From an uncultured Campylobacterales bacterium (GTDB lineage Bacteria > Campylobacterota > Campylobacteria > Campylobacterales > Arcobacteraceae), in assembly GCA_947494995.1 (NCBI GenBank), contig CANLWY010000005.1, positions 62,001 through 126,000 of the forward strand: a DNA stretch of 64,000 nt, written 5' to 3'. Both the position numbers and the translations under genes were made by a program. Each line of letters opens with the position of its first letter. The first letter of the stretch is position 1. Of the stretch, positions 17,801 to 24,041 are shown in pieces. The notes beneath the pieces are model-generated. The model did no database searches and had not been told where the DNA came from. It saw nothing but the letters and a program-made list of their open reading frames with translations.

Positions 17801-20800
17801 ATCAAGAGTATATGCTCTTAATTTAGCATTTGTAGCTAAAGCACCATCTCCTGAAAATCCATTTTCACCAGTACCAGCAATAGTTGTTATTATTCCATTA
17901 GTATCAATCTTTCTAACTCTTGTATTCCAAAACTCTAATATATATACATTTCCTTTTGAATCAATAGCTAAATCACTCGGATTTGATAAAGTAGAGTTAA
18001 CTGCTAAGCCCCCATCTCCTAAAGATTCAGAATTATCATTTCCTGCAATAGTTGTTATTATTCCATTAGTATCAATTTTTCTAACTCTTTCTCTATCAAT
18101 AATATACATATTTCCATATTTATCAAATTCTATATCACCTACAGAATATAATTTGGCACTAGTTGCTAATCCATAATCACCTGAAAATCCTGATTCTCCT
18201 GTTCCTACTACATTAAAAATATTTCCATTATTATCAATCTTCTTTATTTGATTACCTGTTGAGAAATAAAGATTATTCTTTATATCTACTCCAATTTCAA
18301 AGATTTCATTAATATTAAATTTTGTATCTTTTATATTTACTCCATCTTTAATAGAGTGGGTACCTTCTCCTCCAATAACTTCATAATTATTAGAAGAATC
18401 AAATTTTATTATTTTTGCACTATTTAAATCACCACCACTTAGATCTACGCCCAGAAAATATAAATATCCATCTATACCAAATGCTAAATCGTTAGGTATC
18501 CAATTACTAGTATAAAAGTCAATATTTTTATTATCTATACTAGAAAGACTTCTATTAGTAATTGGTGGGCTTTTTTCAATACTTCCATCACCTTTTTGAA
18601 TATATTCACCTATTGCTCTATTATGATTTGATAAACTCCAGCCATTTGCTATTGAATTCTTATAATCTAAAATAGGATCCATATTTAATTTAGTTTCATT
18701 TACACTTTCAAGTCCTATTTCATCTCTACTTCTTATCGATGTTGGGATAGAACTTCTTTCTGCCCATGCTTGAACAAATTCGCCATTAGCTCTTGCATAG
18801 AATCCTTCATAATTAACTTGATATTTTACAGTTACGTTGATATCCTTAGTAATATGATTCCCTAACTTATCTTTTCCATCCCATTCAAAAGTAAGGTTTT
18901 TCTTAAAGTTGTTTAAATCAATTTCTTTTTTTAAAAGCCTTCCTGCTATATATAATTTTACTTCCGCACTCTTTGCACTTAAATGAGGAGTATCTATATC
19001 AGACAATTCAAAAACATGCTTATATCCACCTACTCTTTTTGAAGAATAATGCAAAGTTAAATTTGTACCTGAAATATTTATATCTTCATGATAAACCCTC
19101 TCTTTAGTATTTACATACGAACAGATTGGTTCTTTCTCTTCATTCTTATTTGTTTGATTATTTATAAATATTTTTTCTGGATCTTTTACATTTTTATTTA
19201 AAATTAAAGGCCAATTGAAATCCCAAGGAGTAAAGTGCATAATCTCACCTCTCCAATAGGTCATACCAACTTGATAAGAAGGATTATCTTCTATACCTTT
19301 AACCTCACTTGATGTAGTTCCATCTCCATCTAAGTCATCTGCAATTCCATCTCCTGTTGCATCAAGAGAATCTATTTTTCCATCATTATTTGTATCAAGA
19401 AACTTTACAACTGCACCGTTTTTAGAACCTATCCATTTACCTTGATTTCTATCATAATATCCAACTGGTACTATCTCACCAACTTCAAATCCTAAAAAGT
19501 TATCCACATACATAATAACAGGAGCATTAAACTCTACAGATTCATCATCTTTTACTCCATCAACTGTAATGTCTGAACAATATGTATATGCTGTCTCTAT
19601 TGGTAAATCTGATGGCATTGACTCAGGAGTTTTAAACTCTGTTGCTCTTACATTAATTGAATCTAGTGTTCTAGTACTTCCATCAGGTGATTTTACTGTT
19701 GCTTGAGTTACACCATTAAATACAAGTGTTGTTGCTCTTGAACCTCTATCATCAGTTACGATTGTAGAGCTATGAATTTGAGGTGTTGAATCATTTAAAT
19801 TGATAGTTGTAACTTTTTCATCTATTTTTAGCATTGTTACATCGTCAGCTATTGCCCAGTCTTCTGGTTGGGCATATACTTTTCTATCTATTGTTGTATA
19901 TCCAGTCTTTTCATATCGTACTGTTAAATATTTTCCACCTTCTACTGGTATAACATATGAACCATTTGCATTTGTTTCTACTGAACCATATTGAGAATTA
20001 TTATGAATTGATACTTTTACATTAGAAAGTGGGTTCCCATCTTCATCTACTATTTTACCTGTAAGCATAGAAAAAAGTTTTTCATCATATTTTTGCACTG
20101 TTGCATCATTTGGTATTTGGTCTATATATTGTGTACCAAAGTGTGTAAAATCAAAGTTTGTTGTAATTATTTCTTGATTTACTTTTACTGGAATTAAAGA
20201 TGATGAAATATCTCCAACTGTTAGTGTTAGAGTCGTTTCTCCTGTCTCTAATCCAGAAAGAGTATTTATTCCATCAAATGTAGCAATTGCAGTGTTTGCT
20301 ATTTCATAAGTAATACTCTCTTCTATATCTTTAATTGTTCCATCTGAATAAAGACCTTTTATTGATATAGTTGTATCTTTATTTACTCTAAGTGTTATTG
20401 GGTTTGGAGATATTTGAATTGCTTGTAAGGTAACTGGTTCTGTTACAGTTATTGTTACAAGGTTTGATTCTACATCTTCTATTACGGTTTTTATAGTTGC
20501 TGTTCCAGCTTTAAGTGCTGTTATTGTTCCTGTATCATCTATTGAAACAATAGTATTATCAGAGATTATCCAAGGAGTATTTAGTGTTATATCTAAAGAT
20601 GTCCCATCATTATAGTTACCAGTTGAAGTAATATTTGCTGTTTCATTTATCTCTAAAGATAGTTCTTGTGGAGTTAATTCTATTGAAGTTAGTATAGCTT
20701 GTACTGTTATGATTATCTCTTCAGAGTGTTTTAATCCATCATTATCTTCTACTGTTAATACAATAGGATATTGTCCTTGAGTATCGAAAGTATGAGTATA

Positions 20801-21577
20801 TATTTTTTCAAAGCTTAGTTCATTTCCATCTACATCTTTCCAAGTGTATGTTAGTATTTGTCCATCTGCATCAGAAGAGGCAGAGGCATCAAAGGTTACA
20901 CTTTCACCTATATTAATTGTATCTGCACTTACAGATATATTGGCTACTGGTTTAATTAAATCATTTACAACTATCTTCACAGAAGATGAAGCACTTAAAC
21001 CTCCATCATCTGTAATTGTTAGAGTAATAGTATAATCTCCTACACTTGTAAAGGTATAATCAAATATTTTATCACTACTTATTATTTCACCATCTGTATT
21101 TGTCCATTCATAAGTGATGATTTCACCATCAAGATCTGAAGAAGTAGAGGCATCAAAGTTTACACTTTGGTTTAGTTTTATTTCTGTTGCGCTTGTCTGT
21201 ATATTTGCTATTGGAGGAGTATTATTTGAAGTTTGTGGTTGAACTAGGATTTCTACTGTATCAGCAGTTTTTAGAGGAGATATATATCCACCTTTTTCTA
21301 CAGTTACTAATTCAAATACAAGGAGAGTATCCTCTAGTACTGTTGGAGCTATGAAAGAGGCTTTAACATCTCTTTTATTTAGAAGCTTTACTTGTTTACC
21401 TTCTATTTGTTTCCATTTATATTTTTCAATTTTACCATTTACTTCTGTTGTACTTGCCGATCCATCTAGGGTTACATTTGTAGCAGAAGTTACAACTTGG
21501 TCTTTTCCTGCATCTGCACATCCTACGAATAGTAAGGATATCATTATTATTAAACTGTACCATAAACTCTTCATCAT
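14840..21577 (-). CDS. giant teneurin-like YD/RHS repeat lipoprotein
   Basis: The 2245-aa protein starts with a lipoprotein-type signal (LLFVGC, Cys at residue 19-20). In order follow a PKD-like region (about 22-115), two PKD domains (about 117-292; DASTSSDLDGEIITYEW), two Big2-type Ig domains (about 294-465), a transthyretin/carboxypeptidase-regulatory-like domain (about 505-590), a beta-rich region with an EF-hand-like DTNNDGKID and DGDGTTS (about 735-765), at least four NHL repeats (about 1060-1310; VRKIDTNGIITTIAG twice), a long YD-repeat shell (about 1340-2110) and an RHS core ending IDPLGL (about 2190). Only about 55 basic residues remain as tip. It overlaps the Sel1 gene. The second Met, 3 nt in, is better spaced from the AGGAG site. 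Exported surface toxin or adhesin is inferred. Confidence 0.85.
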   Translation of the reverse strand: MMKSLWYSLIIMISLLFVGCADAGKDQVVTSATNVTLDGSASTTEVNGKIEKYKWKQIEGKQVKLLNKRDVKASFIAPTVLEDTLLVFELVTVEKGGYISPLKTADTVEILVQPQTSNNTPPIANIQTSATEIKLNQSVNFDASTSSDLDGEIITYEWTNTDGEIISSDKIFDYTFTSVGDYTITLTITDDGGLSASSSVKIVVNDLIKPVANISVSADTINIGESVTFDASASSDADGQILTYTWKDVDGNELSFEKIYTHTFDTQGQYPIVLTVEDNDGLKHSEEIIITVQAILTSIELTPQELSLEINETANITSTGNYNDGTSLDITLNTPWIISDNTIVSIDDTGTITALKAGTATIKTVIEDVESNLVTITVTEPVTLQAIQISPNPITLRVNKDTTISIKGLYSDGTIKDIEESITYEIANTAIATFDGINTLSGLETGETTLTLTVGDISSSLIPVKVNQEIITTNFDFTHFGTQYIDQIPNDATVQKYDEKLFSMLTGKIVDEDGNPLSNVKVSIHNNSQYGSVETNANGSYVIPVEGGKYLTVRYEKTGYTTIDRKVYAQPEDWAIADDVTMLKIDEKVTTINLNDSTPQIHSSTIVTDDRGSRATTLVFNGVTQATVKSPDGSTRTLDSINVRATEFKTPESMPSDLPIETAYTYCSDITVDGVKDDESVEFNAPVIMYVDNFLGFEVGEIVPVGYYDRNQGKWIGSKNGAVVKFLDTNNDGKIDSLDATGDGIADDLDGDGTTSSEVKGIEDNPSYQVGMTYWRGEIMHFTPWDFNWPLILNKNVKDPEKIFINNQTNKNEEKEPICSYVNTKERVYHEDINISGTNLTLHYSSKRVGGYKHVFELSDIDTPHLSAKSAEVKLYIAGRLLKKEIDLNNFKKNLTFEWDGKDKLGNHITKDINVTVKYQVNYEGFYARANGEFVQAWAERSSIPTSIRSRDEIGLESVNETKLNMDPILDYKNSIANGWSLSNHNRAIGEYIQKGDGSIEKSPPITNRSLSSIDNKNIDFYTSNWIPNDLAFGIDGYLYFLGVDLSGGDLNSAKIIKFDSSNNYEVIGGEGTHSIKDGVNIKDTKFNINEIFEIGVDIKNNLYFSTGNQIKKIDNNGNIFNVVGTGESGFSGDYGLATSAKLYSVGDIEFDKYGNMYIIDRERVRKIDTNGIITTIAGNDNSESLGDGGLAVNSTLSNPSDLAIDSKGNVYILEFWNTRVRKIDTNGIITTIAGTGENGFSGDGALATNAKLRAYTLDVDIEGNIYLAGNQNPVIRFIDSRSGIITSIINKGLRRPSNIIVGKNKDLYIGDESNIYKSKIKPIFNTHFGEDVRAYKNIDSTVDIYHAIGIHQKTIDQYTKNTLKEFKYDVTRMLTGVIDQFGNEIVISRDEKGNPTEITAPNGQKTYLTIDLNGDLVNVSYEDNSKYTFEYIEGSLLSKTTFPDNGTAIMLYDENGRIIEEIDPNNAKWTFGKNIAETYLEYIMTKPEGDKYSYKDFNLENGFEKSENITPCGDVVTITTSGDEKNVSTITNGVIENNIYTIDEKTGKKILDTSITTQPSGLKRITTYDTKYVDNTENVTLSKTQTIKTNNKAIVVKSDYENATNTITTPEGRVSKSEYNINTRLTSKTTSGTLIPTTYTYDSKGRVSSETTGTRTTSYTYNPRGNINTVTDGRGKTTSYEYDILDRVTKVTYPNGTIENYTYDVSGNMTRLVTPVNTNHDFTYDNIGQRKSMNSPLNKLTSYTYNGNRKLTQISRPSGKTVVNKYVNDKLATTTTAESVTSYDYIFNNKIGSITKGAEKVEFTYDGDLLTSLAYTGELNQTLSYSYNNDFLPTSFTYAGTSESYAYDNDNLLLSSGDYTLTRDSDNDYVTKLTDGSLVQDYTYDNYGELTKLSNNSFAYEITAKDNSSLITQKTETINNTTTTYDYTYDDNSRLVKVLKDNTIVESYSYDNNGNRLSATVNGITTSASYTLDDQLEVYGNNTYRYDDDGYLQEKTTPDGVTTYSYSTLGELKTVITPTQTIEYKHNANNQRVAKLVNGVVVEKYLWANLTTLLAIYDKDDNLVQRFEYVGSRMPISMTQDSQKYYLHYDQVGSLRAVSDSSHNIIKEVVYDSFGNILSDSNESFKVTFGFAGGLYDSDTKLTRFGYRDYDSYTGKWTAKDPIDFFGGDSNLYGYVLNDPVNFIDPLGLWVYIVRKIVWSLMTWAAMDGDPDTKATRPLDQTNQRKGEEIQKDREKRKKFKCKK

Positions 21578-21707
21578 TTTTCTCCTAGATATAAAATAAT
21601 ATAATTTTATATTATATAAATATAACTTTAATAAATATTAAAAATAAAGAAAATTATGTTTTATTGATTTAAAATTTGAATAAATTAGTTGAAGTTCATA
21701 AAGAGTA

Positions 21708-21742
21708 AAATTAAATCTTTCTGAAAAAGAAAGATTTAATTT
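21708..21742 (-). terminator. terminator of the small secreted-protein operon
   Basis: Two perfect 14-nt arms (21708-21721 and 21729-21742; core AAATCTTTC/GAAAGATTT) enclose a 7-nt loop. The hairpin overlaps the stop codon of the last small gene and a T-rich stretch follows on the minus strand. It separates the five-gene array from the teneurin-like gene, which must therefore use its own promoter within 21578-21707. Confidence 0.7.
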
Positions 21743-22119
21743 GAGGATATCCAGATATTAGTGACTTTTAAATAACCACTTTTTACACTTGTCATTTGTA
21801 TAGTAACTTTTTTATTTGCAGTAAGTGCACTTAGTGCAGTGGCATAGAAATAATCTGCAAATATTTTATTTTCATTCGCATCTACAATAGTTGCACTAGT
21901 ATTTGCTACATTAAAACCTACTTCTGATGCAACAGATTTATCAAATGGCGCTTCAAAATAAGCCAAAATTAAGTTTGAAATATTAGCATAAACGCTTCTG
22001 AGTTTTCCTGTATATTGACAATATGAGTTTCCTACACTATTCTTATGACAAGTTATACTTCCTGCATGTATTATACTTGATAATAGTATTAATAAGATAA
22101 GTATTTTTTTCATATTCAT
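21736..22119 (-). CDS. secreted two-cysteine protein, array member 5
   Basis: This 127-aa protein has a Sec signal (MKKILILLILLSSIIHA), two mature cysteines (ITCHKN and SYCQY) and the array motif ALSALTANKKVTIQM at about residues 91-105. It is the last gene of the five-gene set and the most divergent: both cysteines lie near the N-terminus. The family is not recognised. The pattern of a hydrophobic aLsA-x3-NKK-V strand resembles OB-fold B subunits of AB5 toxins such as PltB/SubB, which is only a suggestion. Confidence 0.7.
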   Translation of the reverse strand: MNMKKILILLILLSSIIHAGSITCHKNSVGNSYCQYTGKLRSVYANISNLILAYFEAPFDKSVASEVGFNVANTSATIVDANENKIFADYFYATALSALTANKKVTIQMTSVKSGYLKVTNIWISSN

Positions 22120-22123
22120 TTTC

Positions 22124-22444
22124 CTATTTTATGATATCCATACTCATAGCATAACATAGTCCATTGACATTTTTTGCTTTATCTATGACTATACCCAGCT
22201 TACTATTTGCATGAAAAGAAGATAAAGCCATACTATATAAGGCATCTTTCTGCTCTTTACCTAAATGATTTGCTGAAATGTAAACATATCTATTACTACA
22301 ATCGTCAACTGCCGTTGAATCAAGTGTTATAATAAAACCATCTGCACTATGATGCCATATTCTTGTTATTTTTCCATAGTACCAAGCTGGTGCTGCTTGT
22401 AGACTTTGGATTAGTACCAAAAGTATTAAAATTAATTTTTTCAT
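22124..22444 (-). CDS. secreted two-cysteine protein, array member 4
   Basis: The 106-aa protein has a signal peptide (MKKLILILLVLIQSLQA), then GKITRIWHHSADGFIITLDS, cysteines in VDDCSNRY and GLCYAMS, and the array motif MALSSFHANSKLGIVI. Only 4 nt separate it from the next gene. The alternation of short strands, the mid-protein Cys and the final Cys-containing strand suggest a small disulfide-bonded beta fold shared with its four neighbours. No function is recognised. Confidence 0.72.
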   Translation of the reverse strand: MKKLILILLVLIQSLQAAPAWYYGKITRIWHHSADGFIITLDSTAVDDCSNRYVYISANHLGKEQKDALYSMALSSFHANSKLGIVIDKAKNVNGLCYAMSMDIIK

Positions 22445-22460
22445 ATTTTTTCTTTAGTTA

Positions 22461-22778
22461 TTATAAAAATTGTATTGCATGTATTTTGCAATATTTATTT
22501 CCACTTCCACTAAAAAGTATTTCAGTTTTCCCATAGACAATCAAACTATTTTTTGAATGATATGCTGAAAGTGCCATACTTAAATTTGCTTCAAAACCAA
22601 TATCAGACTTAGAGAAGAAATACCCAGTACACTCGGTAATAGGATTTTCTATTTTAAAAAGAACTGATTCATTAGAAGGGTAAGCATATACCTCAGTGAT
22701 TTTTGATTTTCCACTTGAAACCACTGAAGCCATTAATATACTACTGCTAAATAGTATTAAACAAATTTTTTTTAACAT
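22461..22778 (-). CDS. secreted two-cysteine protein, array member 3
   Basis: The 105-aa protein has a signal peptide ending near SILMA, then GKSKITEVYAYPSNESVLFKI, mature cysteines in TECTGYF and NKYCKIH, and the array motif MALSAYHSKNSLIVYG. It aligns with its neighbours over its full mature length. Its gene lies 16 nt after member 4 on the map and is part of the same minus-strand transcript. Unknown function. Confidence 0.72.
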   Translation of the reverse strand: MLKKICLILFSSSILMASVVSSGKSKITEVYAYPSNESVLFKIENPITECTGYFFSKSDIGFEANLSMALSAYHSKNSLIVYGKTEILFSGSGNKYCKIHAIQFL

Positions 22779-22792
22779 TTTTTTCCTTTTTT

Positions 22793-23149
22793 TTAAAATA
22801 TCCAGAGATTATTAACAATTGGTACATCAACCGTACCTCCCCAAAAATGAGTTGTACTACATCCTGAACCATGAAAGCCAACTTTCTTTTTTGATGCATA
22901 ACCCATTAGAGCTGCTGACAACATTGAATCTTTACCAGGAAGAGTTTCTGGAATATATACTCTGAAGGTAGAACTACAATTGTCCTCATTTAAAACTGTT
23001 CCCGAAATATAGAGAGAAACTGCTCCATTTGTGTGAATAAATACTCTTGTAATATCTACTCCTGATCCATTAATTGACGTAATATATTTTGCATACGAAG
23101 ATATATTCAATATACTTATAAGTAAAAATATTTTAATTAACTTTTTCAT
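22793..23149 (-). CDS. secreted two-cysteine protein, array member 2
   Basis: The protein (118 aa from the ATG at 23149) has signal MKKLIKIFLLISILNISSYA, then INGSGVDITRVFIHTNGAVSLY, cysteines in EDNCSSTF and GSGCSTTHF, and the array motif AALMGYASKKKVGFHG. The frame extends 12 nt further to a TTG overlapping the stop of member 1; neither start has a clear ribosome site, so coupling to member 1 is likely. Glycine- and cysteine-bearing strand HGSGC resembles member 1 (YSHSC). Confidence 0.72.
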   Translation of the reverse strand: MKKLIKIFLLISILNISSYAKYITSINGSGVDITRVFIHTNGAVSLYISGTVLNEDNCSSTFRVYIPETLPGKDSMLSAALMGYASKKKVGFHGSGCSTTHFWGGTVDVPIVNNLWIF

Positions 23150-23157
23150 TTTTATAT

Positions 23158-23499
23158 TCAATTTTTTATATACATTGATCCTGCATTTGTTAGTTGATTA
23201 TAAGAACCTCCATGCCAACCATACTCTATACATGAATGCGAATAAATATATAGTTTTTTATTTCCCATAAAAGCTGATAAAGAAACAGCTAATAGATGTT
23301 GATATTGAGGATGTTCTACTGAAACAAATATTGTATTACTTACAGTACAATTTGAAGGGTTTCCAAACTCTCCTTTTATCTGAAATCCTTGATTTCTAAT
23401 AATCTCAATATCTTCTAATGCCGCTTTCTTTGTCCAGCCACCTGCTAAAAACTCAGAAGGCAAAATTGATACTAATATAATAAAAAAATACCTTTTCAT
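23158..23499 (-). CDS. secreted two-cysteine protein, array member 1
   Basis: The 113-aa protein is the first intact gene of the array, with a good AGGAG ribosome site. It has signal MKRYFFIILVSILPSEFLAGG, cysteines in PSNCTVSN and SHSCIEYG, and the array motif VSLSAFMGNKKLYIYS followed by a Trp/Gly-rich end (GWHGGSYNQLTNAG). Immediately upstream lies a decayed copy of its own 3' half, showing that the array grew by tandem duplication. Function unknown. Confidence 0.72.
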   Translation of the reverse strand: MKRYFFIILVSILPSEFLAGGWTKKAALEDIEIIRNQGFQIKGEFGNPSNCTVSNTIFVSVEHPQYQHLLAVSLSAFMGNKKLYIYSHSCIEYGWHGGSYNQLTNAGSMYIKN

Positions 23500-23511
23500 A
23501 AATTACTCCTT

Positions 23512-23636
23512 TTTATATCCATTAACCCTACATTTGCTAGTTGATTATGTGAACCACCATGCCAACCTCTATATATGTATGTGAACAAATATATAGTTTT
23601 TATCTCCTATAAAAACTGACAAAGACAGATAAGCCT
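23512..23636 (-). pseudogene. decayed sixth copy of the small secreted-protein gene
   Basis: This stretch aligns with the 3' part of the member 1 gene (about 23162-23290): shared blocks include TTTGYTAGTTGATTAT and CCATGCCAACC, and AAATATATAGTTTTT. A short deletion around 23562-23575 shifts the frame and no start codon remains. Similarity ends abruptly at about 23634, exactly where the GGTGCCTGTCCCC repeat begins, so the 5' half was lost at that repeat. Confidence 0.8.
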
Positions 23637-23700
23637 AAAAGGTGCCTGTCCCCTTTTTTTCTCTTTTTTCCTTTATTCTATCACTCGAGCCCTATTTTTT
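23637..23700. repeat. REP-like element with GGTGCCTGTCCCC, copy 2
   Basis: The 20-mer 23637-23656 is identical to 14030-14049, and TATCACTCGAGCCCTATTTTTT (given here as start and end: TATCAC at 23679, CCCTATTTTTT ending 23700) corresponds to 13992-14012. It sits exactly at the break of the decayed small-protein copy and just downstream of the 66-aa membrane protein gene, consistent with a repeat-mediated deletion or insertion. Confidence 0.6.
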
Positions 23701-23706
23701 ATCTGT

Positions 23707-23907
23707 TTAAATTTCAAACCAAGTTTTAAACCAATCTCCCATCAACCAAATAGAAAAAACCATTAAAATTACCCAAACCAAGGAAGGTATATTGAAACTT
23801 ATAATATGTGAAATTTTTACTTCAACTATTAATAAAATAAAAACCGATAATCCCATTATTCCTTTAATTTTTACAATATTTAAATTACATTTGTTATTTT
23901 TTTTCAA
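23707..23907 (-). CDS. small two-helix membrane protein behind the SpvB/RHS gene
   Basis: The 66-aa protein has two hydrophobic segments (IMGLSVFILLIVEVKI and PSLVWVILMVFSIWLMG) and ends WFKTWFEI. It starts at a TTG that overlaps the 3' end of the 48-aa gene by 14 nt. With that gene it forms the only coding sequence behind the second RHS toxin-like gene and is therefore a candidate membrane immunity protein or part of one. The family is not recognised. Confidence 0.55.
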   Translation of the reverse strand: MKKNNKCNLNIVKIKGIMGLSVFILLIVEVKISHIISFNIPSLVWVILMVFSIWLMGDWFKTWFEI

Positions 23908-24040
23908 ATTTTATATCCTCATTTAATTTTTTAAAAAATAAATATGATCCTATTATCACTAATCCAAACTCTAATCCTTTAAAAGGTGGCATTAAAAAAC
24001 CTAATAAAATCAAAATTACTCCTATTATGTACATTACCAT
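23894..24040 (-). CDS. tiny membrane protein (48 aa), candidate immunity protein
   Basis: A short gene begins one base after the RHS stop codon (TAA-A-ATG), with its GGAG ribosome site inside the last codons of the RHS gene, so it is translationally coupled. The product (MVMYIIGVILILLGFLMPP...) has a hydrophobic helix, a second semi-hydrophobic segment (LEFGLVIIGSYLFF) and a lysine-rich end. Position is that of an RHS immunity gene; a membrane location would fit a toxin acting on membranes. Function is inferred from context. Confidence 0.6.
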   Translation of the reverse strand: MVMYIIGVILILLGFLMPPFKGLEFGLVIIGSYLFFKKLNEDIKFEKK

Positions 24041-24041
24041 T

